A stretch of DNA of 18,061 bases, taken from the NCBI GenBank assembly GCA_018824795.1, contig JAHJFL010000039.1, positions 1 through 18,061 of the forward strand. Reading direction: 5' to 3'. A program made the translations under genes and the position numbers. Of the stretch, positions 1 to 7,598 are shown piece after piece. Below the pieces are notes generated by a model. That model saw nothing but the letters and a program-made list of their open reading frames with translations. It was not told where the DNA came from and did no database searches. Position 1 is the stretch's first letter, and each line of letters starts with the position of its first letter. Origin of the DNA: a bacterium (GTDB lineage: Bacteria; Campylobacterota; Campylobacteria; Campylobacterales; Sulfurimonadaceae).

Positions 1-1248
1 AAACAAGAACTCAAAGAAAGTAAAACGAAAGTGAATTCCAAGGATGAAAAGGCTGGATTTCCCTATAGAATAGAGAAAATAAACTTTTTGTCTGGAAGTG
101 CAAAGTTTGCGGATCTTTCACTCCCGATAAAGTTTCAGACTAATATTCATGATGTCAGCGGCTCTATTCTTGCAATTTCAAGTATTCCAGGTGATGTCAG
201 TTATGTTGACGTTGTAGGTGAGGTTGATGCGTATGGCTCAGCAAAACTCAAAGGAAGCCTAGATAGTGCGAATCCTAAAAAATTTACTGATTTAGGATTG
301 GTTTTTAAGAATCTTGAACTCAACTCTATGAGCGGGTACAGTGCTTCTTTCGCTGGGTATGCAATAGACAGCGGGAAGCTTTATCTGGATTTAGGTTACA
401 AAATTAAAGATTCAGAGCTTTTGGGAAGCAATAGTATTATCATTAAAAAAATCAAACTTGGGGAAGAGATAAAAGATGAGAATAGAAGTTCTCTGCCTCT
501 TGGATTTGTGATTGCTCTGCTTGAGGACAGTGAAGGAGTAATCGATATAGACATGCCTGTTGAAGGAAATATGGATGCGCCTGATTTTAAATATGGGGCT
601 TTGGTTCTCAAAACTTTGGGGAATTTAATTCTTAAAGCCGTCGCTTCTCCTTTTAAATTCTTAGGCTCAGTTATGGGAATTGAGAGTGAGAAGTTAGAAT
701 ACATCTCTTTTGAAGCTGGCAAAGCAGAAATACTTCCGCCACAAAGAGAAAAATTGGATCAGATTTTAACAATACTCACAAAAAGACCGAAAATGCTGCT
801 CTCTTTGAGCGGTGTGTATGATGTGCAAAGTGATAAAAAAGCACTTGGGCTTGAAAAACTCATTGCTTTGGCCATTAAAGAGAGCGGGGCAAAAAGTAAA
901 GAAGAGCAGCAAAACGCAATGAACATCGATACGCTTGAAGATATTTATGAAGATATGAAAGATGATGATAAACTGGATAAAATAAAAGATGCTCTGGAAG
1001 AGAAATATGAGGGAGATGAATTTAAGCGGGAGTATCTTAAAGCCCTTGTTGCAGAAAATATACTTTTGCAAGCAGTAAGTAAAGAAGAGTTAGAAGCTTT
1101 AGCTGCTGTACGTGTAAAAAATATTAATACATATTTGACGAAAGAGCATAAGCTTGAGCCACAAAGAGTCTTAAACGCAGAGATTAAAGCTATTGATGTT
1201 CCTGAAAATAAATCTGTTAGAATGAATCTCGCAGTTGAGGTTAAATAG
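1..1248 (+). CDS. DUF748 / AsmA-like envelope protein, C-terminal part (5' end outside window)
   Basis: The reading frame is open at base 1 and has no stop upstream of the GTG at 31, so this is the last ~415 residues of a longer protein, not a GTG-started gene. It shows the typical DUF748 C-terminal pattern: a beta-rich stretch about keeping track of an inner 'SLPIKF' strand, then 'SLPLGFVIALLEDSEGVIDIDMPVEG', followed by a Gly/Ala-rich helix ending in 'SPFKFLGSVMG', then an acidic, Lys-rich helical tail. Proteins of this group are large, periplasm-facing, inner-membrane-anchored and related to AsmA/TamB; several are implicated in lipid transport or outer-membrane homeostasis. The role here is inferred from family only. 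The gene ends 45 nt before the next gene, which has its own promoter. The family call is fairly sure; the function is not. Confidence 0.75.
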   Translation, partial: KQELKESKTKVNSKDEKAGFPYRIEKINFLSGSAKFADLSLPIKFQTNIHDVSGSILAISSIPGDVSYVDVVGEVDAYGSAKLKGSLDSANPKKFTDLGLVFKNLELNSMSGYSASFAGYAIDSGKLYLDLGYKIKDSELLGSNSIIIKKIKLGEEIKDENRSSLPLGFVIALLEDSEGVIDIDMPVEGNMDAPDFKYGALVLKTLGNLILKAVASPFKFLGSVMGIESEKLEYISFEAGKAEILPPQREKLDQILTILTKRPKMLLSLSGVYDVQSDKKALGLEKLIALAIKESGAKSKEEQQNAMNIDTLEDIYEDMKDDDKLDKIKDALEEKYEGDEFKREYLKALVAENILLQAVSKEELEALAAVRVKNINTYLTKEHKLEPQRVLNAEIKAIDVPENKSVRMNLAVEVK

Positions 1249-1260
1249 TTTTTAGAGATT

Positions 1261-1269
1261 TGCTATAAT
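1261..1269 (+). promoter_or_regulatory. Extended -10 promoter for the YeiH-family gene
   Basis: TGCTATAAT has a TGn extension directly before a perfect TATAAT (1264-1269). Initiation would fall near 1276, giving a leader of under 20 nt with an AAAGG ribosome-binding site at 1283-1287, six bases before the ATG at 1294. A strong -10 with no clear -35 is usual for Campylobacterota sigma-70 promoters. Confidence 0.65.
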
Positions 1270-1293
1270 TGCGTTTTCATATAAAGGCAGACA

Positions 1294-2358
1294 ATGGCAT
1301 TTTCAAAAGCAAAACGTAAAGATACAATGAGCGGTATCATTTTTGTTGCAATTTTTGCAGCAGCGGCTACAATGATAGCGGATTTACCCGCTATAAGTTC
1401 ACTCGGAATTTCTCCTCTAGTGGTGGGGATAGTATTTGGTATTTTTTATGCAAATACATTACATAATAAACTTCCAAGAGAGTGGGATGGCGGTATAACT
1501 TTTTCAGCGAAAAAGATTTTAAGATTTGCGATAGTTTTTTACGGGTTTCGCATTACTTTTCAACAAATTGCCGACGTAGGAATGGACGGCTTTCTTGTTT
1601 CACTCATCATGTTAAGTACAACTTTTGTATTAGGTACTTACCTAGGGCATAAAATATTTAAAATGGATAAAGATACATCAATGCTTACAGCTTCTGGTGC
1701 GGCGGTATGTGGTGCTGCGGCAGTTTTGGCTACAGAACCTGTTTTAAAAGCTGAAGAGCATAAAACAGCCATAGCGGTTTCAATGGTGGTCTTATTTGGA
1801 ACAATAGCGATGTTCTTATATCCTGTGATGTATACCATGATTATTGAACCGGCAAGCGGGTTTTTACATATGACGCAACAGGAATTTGGAATCTATGTAG
1901 GTGGAACAATTCATGAGGTAGCACAGGTCGTGGCAGTTCCGGCTTCTATCCCGGGTGCGAGTGCAGAGATGGCAAACAGCGCCGTTATTGTCAAAATGAC
2001 ACGTGTTATTATGATTGCACCTATGCTTATTATATTAGGTATTTATCTTTCTTATTCTGCGCAAAAAAGCGGTGGAGCTTCGAGTAAAGTAAAACTTGTA
2101 ATTCCTTGGTTTGCAGTTTATTTTATTGGTATGGCCGGGTTTAACTCACTACAGATTGTTCCTGAGAATTTAGTTTTTATTATTAATGAAATAGATACAT
2201 TTTTACTCACAATGGCTATGACGGCACTCGGAATGGGCACAAGATTTGCAAAGTTCAAAGGGCTTGGTTTGGCACCGCTTTACACTGGTGGAGCCATGTT
2301 TATATGGCTACTTGTGGGCGGTTTCATCGTAACAAAACTTATTGTAGATATCTTTTAA
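1294..2358 (+). CDS. YeiH/UPF0324-family putative sulfate (anion) exporter, inner membrane
   Basis: This 354-residue polytopic membrane protein belongs to the conserved family called YeiH or UPF0324 (E. coli YeiH is about 349 aa). Recognisable segments are 'ARFAIVFYG'-like residues near 78-85, the small-residue run 'TASGAAVCGAAAVLA' at about 131-145, and 'GGTIHEVAQVVA' at about 203-214; these are the most conserved parts of the family. About ten hydrophobic segments are visible along the chain. Family members are annotated as putative sulfate exporters and some are linked to taurine or sulfonate breakdown, but few have been tested. The start is supported by an AAAGG six bases upstream. The gene stands alone between two promoters. 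In a sulfur oxidiser, export of sulfate or sulfite would be a sensible role, but that is inference. Confidence 0.85.
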   Translation: MAFSKAKRKDTMSGIIFVAIFAAAATMIADLPAISSLGISPLVVGIVFGIFYANTLHNKLPREWDGGITFSAKKILRFAIVFYGFRITFQQIADVGMDGFLVSLIMLSTTFVLGTYLGHKIFKMDKDTSMLTASGAAVCGAAAVLATEPVLKAEEHKTAIAVSMVVLFGTIAMFLYPVMYTMIIEPASGFLHMTQQEFGIYVGGTIHEVAQVVAVPASIPGASAEMANSAVIVKMTRVIMIAPMLIILGIYLSYSAQKSGGASSKVKLVIPWFAVYFIGMAGFNSLQIVPENLVFIINEIDTFLLTMAMTALGMGTRFAKFKGLGLAPLYTGGAMFIWLLVGGFIVTKLIVDIF

Positions 2359-2381
2359 TAAAACTCTTTATATAAAGATTA

Positions 2382-2387
2382 TATAAT
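2382..2387 (+). promoter_or_regulatory. Probable -10 box of the 2419-6096 operon
   Basis: A perfect TATAAT lies in a very AT-rich stretch 32 nt before the ATG at 2419. No convincing -35 is visible. An AGGAG ribosome-binding site follows at 2404-2408. This is the only gap of any size before the gene run that continues to aroC, so it is the likely promoter for the whole run. Confidence 0.55.
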
Positions 2388-2418
2388 TTTTGTAATCCAA
2401 CAACAGGAGCCAGATTAG

Positions 2419-2886
2419 ATGTCGCATCTTCCGAACACACTCAACTCTTTCTGGCTTTGGCGTGAAGTCTACTCAAAACTCGGCATCTCTAATCCGGCAT
2501 ACAAATACTGGAAAGAGACACCAAATATTAAACTCAACAACAAATACGTTTTTGTACAAAAAAATACTCTTCCTCAAAAATATGACTATGTAGAGCCAAT
2601 TCTTACAGATTTAAGCGGTTATCTCCCCATAAAATTTGCAGCTGATCAGATGCATGTTAATGAACATATCTTCTCTTATGAAAAAATGAGACTTCATAAA
2701 GAGTTTGAGTATAAATTTGTTGAAGATGTAAAATTTGTAAATATAAAAAAATTTTTTAGAGAAAACGGTATAAGGGTGGGTAAAAATTCGATAGTTCAGC
2801 TTGGAAAGATAAGAGATTTAGAACTCACTTCAGAGGCTACATTCTACAATCTCAAAAATGATTATGCCGTAGTGGTTTACGACTGA
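2419..2886 (+). CDS. Conserved hypothetical protein, 155 aa, cytoplasmic
   Basis: I do not recognise a family. The protein is 155 residues, has no signal peptide, membrane segment or cysteine, and is rich in Lys, Asn, Tyr and Phe. It looks like a mixed alpha/beta globular protein: an N-terminal helix with Trp residues ('NSFWLWREVYSK'), then beta-type segments around 'YDYVEPILTDLSGYLPIKF' and a basic helix near 'FVNIKKFFRENG'. The ATG has AGGAG about ten bases upstream. Its stop overlaps the start of the next gene by one base, so the two are translated together. It leads an operon with an LPS-control-like TPR protein and RNA/aromatic housekeeping genes; this gives no firm functional clue. Confidence 0.7.
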   Translation: MSHLPNTLNSFWLWREVYSKLGISNPAYKYWKETPNIKLNNKYVFVQKNTLPQKYDYVEPILTDLSGYLPIKFAADQMHVNEHIFSYEKMRLHKEFEYKFVEDVKFVNIKKFFRENGIRVGKNSIVQLGKIRDLELTSEATFYNLKNDYAVVVYD

Positions 2887-3932
2887 TGAATACATTTTTT
2901 ATAGAGTACAGAGATCCTCTCTTTTCAATTATCATCTTTTTTGTACTTATTTTTGTGATAGCTTTCTTTTCTTATTGGCTAGGAAGATATAGAAAGAAAG
3001 AAGACTCGAGATATTTAGACAAGTTTTTGCAAGGTTTTCGTTCCCTCCCTTCTCATGATGAGCTCAAAGTGCTTATCTCTTCAGGGGAACTTTCTGAAAA
3101 GTCGTGGCTATTGTTGGCGCAATCATATTTTAAAAACGGTGATTATGAAAAAAGTATAGAGATTTATAATGAACTTTTGAGTGTTGGCGGTAAAGCAAAT
3201 GCCCGTGATACAATGTTTTTACTTGGACGTACCTATTTCAAGGCAGGTTTTTTAGAAAGAGCGAGAAAAATATTTTTAGAGATTTTAAAAAACAATCCAA
3301 GAACACCGCAAGCCCTCAATTATCTTCTTTTGGTCTATGAGTATATGCGAGATTATAAATCAGCCATAGAAGTTCTGGAACCTTTAGGTGAGTTACAAAA
3401 AGAAACAGTGAATGATGCTGCATATCTGCAGTCTCTCATGCTTATAAATGATGAGTCTAAATCTAGCACCGAAAAAGCAGAAGCTTTACTGAAAATCTAT
3501 AAAGAGACCAATATTTTGTCCTATATGGTATTTGAATACCTTTTTCGAATAAATCCAAAGCTTGCATGGAAGAATTTTGACAGCTCTAAGAGTGAGCAGT
3601 TGAGTGAGTTGTTATGGCAGCTTGATACAAAAAAATTGGATTTAGATATAATTTCACAAAACGGCTACCTGAAGGAACTGTATACGGCTCGAGGGGATGT
3701 GAAACTGGCAAGTAAAAGTTCAGTTTTTGAATTTGATATACTTATTAAATTGGAAGGAAAATCAAACGCAACTCTTGCGTTTGAGTATATTTGCGATAGC
3801 TGTAAACAGACGCACCCTTTTATTTTTAGCCGCTGCAGCTCATGCCATTCTATTGACACGGCCCGAGTAGAGCTAAGTTTAACAAAAGATTATTATAGGA
3901 ATTTAGTTGAAGAAAATAACTCTTTTCAGTGA
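2886..3932 (+). CDS. LapB/YciM-like protein: N-terminal membrane anchor, TPR repeats, C-terminal zinc ribbon
   Basis: The 348-residue protein has one N-terminal membrane helix (about 12-34) followed by basic residues, placing the rest in the cytoplasm. TPR-type helix pairs run from about 72 to 190, for example 'LLLAQSYFKNGDYEKSIEIY' and 'FLLGRTYFKAGFLERARKIF'. The C-terminus has a CxxC...CxxC ribbon (C303, C306, C317, C320). This order of anchor, TPR array and rubredoxin-like knuckle is that of E. coli LapB (YciM, 389 aa), which helps FtsH degrade LpxC and so sets LPS synthesis. Whether it does this here is inference; the TPR region is shorter and more diverged. It overlaps the previous gene by 1 nt and the following rnhA start by 26 nt. 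Confidence 0.7.
   Translation: MNTFFIEYRDPLFSIIIFFVLIFVIAFFSYWLGRYRKKEDSRYLDKFLQGFRSLPSHDELKVLISSGELSEKSWLLLAQSYFKNGDYEKSIEIYNELLSVGGKANARDTMFLLGRTYFKAGFLERARKIFLEILKNNPRTPQALNYLLLVYEYMRDYKSAIEVLEPLGELQKETVNDAAYLQSLMLINDESKSSTEKAEALLKIYKETNILSYMVFEYLFRINPKLAWKNFDSSKSEQLSELLWQLDTKKLDLDIISQNGYLKELYTARGDVKLASKSSVFEFDILIKLEGKSNATLAFEYICDSCKQTHPFIFSRCSSCHSIDTARVELSLTKDYYRNLVEENNSFQ
3897..3909 (+). promoter_or_regulatory. Ribosome-binding site and TTG start of rnhA inside the upstream gene
   Basis: AGGA at 3897-3900 lies six bases before TTG at 3907. The TTG gives the expected RNase HI N-terminus ([11 protein letters not shown]). No ATG or GTG in frame gives this N-terminus, so the rare TTG start is well supported. 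The site lies within the last nine codons of the preceding gene, which suggests translational coupling. Confidence 0.75.
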
Positions 3933-4335
3933 TGGAAGCGCGCTTGGCAACCCAGGGCCAGGCGGATATGGAACCATCCTGAGATTTGGTAACAAAGAGA
4001 GAGCTATTGTTGGAGGCGAACCGCATACGACCAATAACAGAATGGAACTTCTTGGAGTCATTGAAGGCTTAAAAGCTCTCAAAGAACCTTGTGAAGTTGA
4101 TGTTATTTCTGATTCATCTTACGTTGTTAAGGGAATTAACGAATGGCTCGAAGGCTGGATTAAAAGAGATTTTAAAAAAGTTAAAAATGTAGACTTGTGG
4201 AACGCGTACACAGAAGCTTCCAAGGGGCATAAGATACATGCAATTTGGGTGCGGGGACACAATGGGCATGATGAAAATGAGCAATGCGATAAGCTGGCTC
4301 GAGACGAGGCCGAAAGGCAAAAAAGTTTATTATGA
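3907..4335 (+). CDS. rnhA: Ribonuclease HI
   Basis: RNase HI cleaves the RNA strand of RNA-DNA hybrids, removing Okazaki primers and R-loops in the cytoplasm. The 142-residue protein has the full catalytic set: D9 in '[16 protein letters not shown]', E47 in 'TNNRMELLG', D69 in 'VISDSSYVV', D128 in '[12 protein letters not shown]', and H118 in 'VRGHNGH'. The basic handle region (around '[17 protein letters not shown]') is present. Length is slightly below the 155 aa of E. coli. It starts with TTG inside the upstream gene and ends eight bases before the preferred rnc ATG. The rnhA-rnc-aroC order is known from Campylobacter. Function is nearly certain. Confidence 0.96.
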   Translation: MKKITLFSDGSALGNPGPGGYGTILRFGNKERAIVGGEPHTTNNRMELLGVIEGLKALKEPCEVDVISDSSYVVKGINEWLEGWIKRDFKKVKNVDLWNAYTEASKGHKIHAIWVRGHNGHDENEQCDKLARDEAERQKSLL

Positions 4336-4342
4336 GGGTAGT

Positions 4343-5023
4343 ATGAAAAAAAATTTAGAAGTTTTACAAAAAGTAATCGGCTATAAATTTAAAAATGAAA
4401 AGCTCCTTATCGAAGCGCTGACACACAAAAGTTTTAAACAGCCCTACGATAATGAGCGCTTAGAGTTTTTAGGTGACGCCGTTTTGGATTTAATAGTCGG
4501 AGAATATCTCTACACAAGGTTTGCAAATTCTAATGAAGGAAAGCTCTCAAAAATTAGAGCTTCTTTAGTAAACGAAACTGGATTTCAGAAATTAGCAATT
4601 TATTTGAATCTGGGGGATTATATTTACCTCTCAAACGCAGAAGAGAATAATGGCGGTCGTGAAAAGGCTTCTTTACTTTCTAATGCGTTTGAGGCATTAA
4701 TAGGAGCTATTTATCTGGAATCAGGGCTTCTTGTTGTCCAAAAAATAGCAATAGAGTTGATAGAAAAAAATCATGATGAGATATCCTTGGATTATCTTTT
4801 TAGAGATTATAAAACAACACTGCAGGAGTTAACGCAGGCAAGATTTGGGACAATTCCTGAGTACAAGCTTGTTGCAAGTCGTGGGCCTGACCATAAAAAA
4901 GAGTTTGAAGTTGCCGTTTATATAGAAGACAAAGAGTATGCACGGGCTCTGGGAAAAAGTAAAAAAATTGCCCAGCAAGAAGCCGCAAATATAGCTGTTG
5001 ATATGCTCAAAAAGGAAAAATAA
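4343..5023 (+). CDS. rnc: Ribonuclease III
   Basis: RNase III cuts double-stranded RNA, processing rRNA precursors and some mRNAs. From ATG 4343 the protein is 226 residues, the same as E. coli. The catalytic domain has the signature '[14 protein letters not shown]' with E38, E41 and D45, and the second metal-binding helix '[15 protein letters not shown]' with E117. The C-terminal dsRNA-binding domain runs from about 155 to 224, including '[15 protein letters not shown]'. Position 114, Asp in E. coli, is Asn here (codon AAT at 4682-4684). The frame is open further upstream, but those codons overlap rnhA and lie outside the normal domain. An AGGG at 4335-4338 sits four bases before the chosen ATG, which is close but workable. 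The stop overlaps the aroC ATG (TAATG). Confidence 0.95.
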   Translation: MKKNLEVLQKVIGYKFKNEKLLIEALTHKSFKQPYDNERLEFLGDAVLDLIVGEYLYTRFANSNEGKLSKIRASLVNETGFQKLAIYLNLGDYIYLSNAEENNGGREKASLLSNAFEALIGAIYLESGLLVVQKIAIELIEKNHDEISLDYLFRDYKTTLQELTQARFGTIPEYKLVASRGPDHKKEFEVAVYIEDKEYARALGKSKKIAQQEAANIAVDMLKKEK

Positions 5024-6096
5024 TGAATAGTTTTGGTCAAAAATTAAGATTTAGCACTTTTGGTGAGTCACATGGAACAGCCCTTGGCTGTCTAATTGAC
5101 GGTGTTCCTGCCGGACTTTTTATAGACGAAGCATATATTCAGAGTGAGCTAGACCGTAGAAAACCAGGTAAAAGTGAGTTTGAGACAGCCAGAAAAGAAG
5201 AAGATAAAGTTGAAATTCTCAGCGGTGTTTTTGAAGGTTTGAGTACTGGTACGCCAATTGCCATGATTATTTACAATACAAATCAGAAATCTAAAGACTA
5301 TACGAACATAAAAGATGTGTTTCGTCCAGGACATGCTGATTTTACTTACTTCCATAAATACGGTATACGTGATTACCGCGGCGGCGGACGCTCTTCTGCG
5401 AGAGAAACTGCAGCGAGAGTCGCAGCCGGAGCTGTTGCAAAACTGATGCTCAAGAGTTTAGAGATAGAAGTTATGAGCGGTATAAGTGAAGTCGCAGGCA
5501 TAAAAAGCAAAAAATTTGACTATGAGAGTGCAAAAAGCAGCATAATTTACGCGCTTGATACTGAAAAAGAAGAAGCACAAAAAGAGGCAATTTTAAAAGC
5601 AAAAAATGCACATGACTCTGTCGGTGGCGTTTCTCGCGTTCTTATTAAAGGTGCTCCAAAAGGCTTGGGACAACCGCTTTATTATAAACTTGATGGCGTT
5701 TTAGCAGAAGCAATGATGGGCATAAACGCAGTTAAAGCTGTAGAAATTGGAGATGGTATTTTAAGTGCATCAATGCTTGGTTCACAAAATAACGATCAAA
5801 TAAGAGCCAATGGTTTTGAGTCCAATCATGCTGGTGGAATTCTTGGCGGTATCAGTAATGGTGAAGATATTATAATGAACGTCTATTTTAAGCCGACGCC
5901 ATCGATTTTTAAAGAGCAACACACCGTTACAAATGAAAACACAGAGGTAGACTTTTCTCTCAAAGGTAGACATGACCCTTGTGTAGCTATTCGCGGAACA
6001 GTTGTCTGTGAAGCTATGGCCGCCTTAGTTATAGCTGATATGCTACTTCTGAATATGGGTTCAAATATGAGCGGAGTTATGAAGTACTATAAATAG
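5023..6096 (+). CDS. aroC: Chorismate synthase
   Basis: Chorismate synthase makes chorismate from 5-enolpyruvylshikimate 3-phosphate, the last shared step toward aromatic amino acids, folate and quinones, and needs reduced FMN. The 357-residue protein is full length with all hallmark blocks: 'FGESHGTALG' (H17), 'DRRKPGKSEFETARKEEDKVE', the basic 'RPGHADFTYFHKYG' followed by 'DYRGGGRSSARETAARVAAG', and the C-terminal 'GRHDPCVAIRG' near residues 315-325. The ATG overlaps the rnc stop by one base, so it is translationally coupled. It is the last gene of the operon, with no strong terminator directly after it. Confidence 0.97.
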   Translation: MNSFGQKLRFSTFGESHGTALGCLIDGVPAGLFIDEAYIQSELDRRKPGKSEFETARKEEDKVEILSGVFEGLSTGTPIAMIIYNTNQKSKDYTNIKDVFRPGHADFTYFHKYGIRDYRGGGRSSARETAARVAAGAVAKLMLKSLEIEVMSGISEVAGIKSKKFDYESAKSSIIYALDTEKEEAQKEAILKAKNAHDSVGGVSRVLIKGAPKGLGQPLYYKLDGVLAEAMMGINAVKAVEIGDGILSASMLGSQNNDQIRANGFESNHAGGILGGISNGEDIIMNVYFKPTPSIFKEQHTVTNENTEVDFSLKGRHDPCVAIRGTVVCEAMAALVIADMLLLNMGSNMSGVMKYYK

Positions 6097-6170
6097 TATT
6101 TATTTCGCTCGTTCAATCTCTTTTGAGATGTAACGTATAGATAAAACGCAGTAAAAACGAAACGGTAGAT

Positions 6171-6194
6171 GTTCCAGCTCAGGAGAGGTGGAAC
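6171..6194 (-). terminator. Hairpin at the 3' end of mrp in the convergent aroC/mrp gap
   Basis: GTTCCAGCTC, loop AGGA, GAGGTGGAAC forms a ten-pair stem with one G-G mismatch. It starts at the last base of the mrp stop codon. Read on the - strand it is followed six bases later by T-rich sequence (CGTTTCGTTTTTAC), so it may terminate mrp. On the + strand no U tract follows, so it is a poorer aroC terminator. A second small stem, ATCTC-TTTT-GAGAT, lies at 6116-6129. Confidence 0.45.
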
Positions 6195-7234
6195 TAGAGG
6201 TTAAACGCAGAGTTTTTGAGAATATTCTCTACAATATCCTGATAATATTTTTTCTGTTCAGTGTTACCTAATGAAACAGGTGGCTCGCCTTTATCTGAAC
6301 CTTCACGGATTTGCATGTCGAGTGGAATGGCTCCAAGGAATGGAATGTCATATTTGGCCGCAATTTTTTCTCCGCCGCCTGTTCCAAAAATATCATAACG
6401 GTTTTTTGTGTCTGGAGCGATGAAAAAGCTCATGTTTTCAACAATTCCTGCCATTTTTACGCCAATATCTTTAAACATCATGACAGCACGGCTTACATCG
6501 TCTGTTGCTACTAACTGAGGTGTTGTAACTAAAACAGCCGCTGCTATTGGCAACTCTTGGGCAATTGTCAGTTGCACATCGCCCGTTCCCGGAGGCATGT
6601 CTATAACCATAAAATCAAGCTCGCCCCATGCTACGTCTTCCAAAAATTGAATTAATGCATTGACAGCAACCGAACTTCTCCAGACAAGCGGTGTGTCTTG
6701 TGTTGGTGTCGTAAGTGCAACACTCATGATTTTTATGCCGTAATTTTCAGCGGGGATGATTTTATCATCATCATTCCACTGAATTCTTTCTATGTCTGTA
6801 TTAGTCAGCCTAGGAATATTTGGACCATAAACATCGGCATCGAGTATGCCTACTTTATAGCCTTTTTGCGCCAGTGCAATTGCAATATTAACACTTACTG
6901 TACTTTTTCCAACGCCGCCTTTTCCGCTTGTGACAGCTATAATATTTTTAGCATAGGGGGCACGATTATTGGGAGCGGCAGAATTTCCGTAATTCATATC
7001 TTTTTTTGCCAGATTCTTTTTGGTAATATTAAGGCGTTCAAATTTATCTGAAAAATTATCTTCTATAAGCTTTTTGACATTTAAGTAAGATTCATCACTG
7101 ATGGTGAGAAGCTCAATATTTGCAATATTCGCTGTTACTTTTATTTCACCCAAGAGTTTGAGTTCACCAATGCTTCTGTCTACTCCAGGGTATTTTAAAG
7201 TATTTAGTGCAGTTTTTAAATCGTTACTATTCAT
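6194..7234 (-). CDS. mrp: Mrp/ApbC-family P-loop ATPase (Nbp35/MRP type) without cysteines
   Basis: Mrp/ApbC proteins bind and hydrolyse ATP and act as Fe-S cluster carriers. The 346-residue protein has an N-terminal MIP18/DUF59 domain (about 1-75) and a P-loop domain with deviant Walker A 'SGKGGVGKS' (103-111), 'LDADVYGPNIPR' and 'IDMPPGTGDVQLT'. The loop that holds CxxC in many Mrp proteins reads 'FFIAPDTKNRY' (271-281), and I find no Cys anywhere in the chain. The start at ATG 7234 is chosen because AAGGAA (7241-7246) lies six bases upstream and residue 1 then begins the MIP18 domain; a longer form from 7318 would mostly overlap the upstream gene. The start overlaps the upstream gene's stop by eight bases. 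Family call is secure; cluster binding is doubtful. Confidence 0.93.
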   Translation of the reverse strand: MNSNDLKTALNTLKYPGVDRSIGELKLLGEIKVTANIANIELLTISDESYLNVKKLIEDNFSDKFERLNITKKNLAKKDMNYGNSAAPNNRAPYAKNIIAVTSGKGGVGKSTVSVNIAIALAQKGYKVGILDADVYGPNIPRLTNTDIERIQWNDDDKIIPAENYGIKIMSVALTTPTQDTPLVWRSSVAVNALIQFLEDVAWGELDFMVIDMPPGTGDVQLTIAQELPIAAAVLVTTPQLVATDDVSRAVMMFKDIGVKMAGIVENMSFFIAPDTKNRYDIFGTGGGEKIAAKYDIPFLGAIPLDMQIREGSDKGEPPVSLGNTEQKKYYQDIVENILKNSAFNL

Positions 7235-7598
7235 ATGGATTTCCTTTAACTTCTCTTGCAAGTAAAGATGCTGTAGAATTTGCTTTTTGGGCAAGTTTAG
7301 CAAGTTCCGACGCAGCACCCGGATAGTCTTTACTCAAAGTATGATAGGCTGCAACTCTCTCTTGTATAAGAGTATTTAAAAGCTGTGTAGTCTGTCCAAG
7401 TGTTCCATTGGCATCACTTTTATTTAAAAGTTCTTTTATAAGAAGTTCTCTTGAATTCATACTCATTGCAATATCTACTTTTTTACCTATATTTATAAAC
7501 TCTTTCGCATTAATGTAGATACCAGAGAAAAAAGTATTTAAAAATTGATTTTCTAAGGCGGTAAATCTGCTTTTTATACTTCCATGTTTATGTTTCAT
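7227..7598 (-). CDS. Conserved hypothetical protein, 123 aa, helical
   Basis: No family is recognised. The protein is 123 residues, without signal peptide, membrane segment or cysteine, and appears all-helical. It opens with a basic stretch ('MKHKHGSIKSRF') and then amphipathic helices such as 'GQTTQLLNTLIQERVAAYHTLS' and 'AASELAKLAQKANSTASLLARE'. ATG overlaps the stop of the upstream LRV gene (ATGA, four bases), with GAGAG upstream as a ribosome-binding site. Its own stop overlaps the mrp start by eight bases. The three genes are therefore one translationally coupled unit and may act together, but what this one does is unknown. Confidence 0.75.
   Translation of the reverse strand: MKHKHGSIKSRFTALENQFLNTFFSGIYINAKEFINIGKKVDIAMSMNSRELLIKELLNKSDANGTLGQTTQLLNTLIQERVAAYHTLSKDYPGAASELAKLAQKANSTASLLAREVKGNPYE

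Noticed and set aside
6144..6210. Recurring AAACGCAG octamer (also near 1172, 5725, 4632 and 17135)
   Set aside because: Most copies fall in coding DNA as Asn-Ala codons, with no fixed spacing or orientation, so I see no repeat family.
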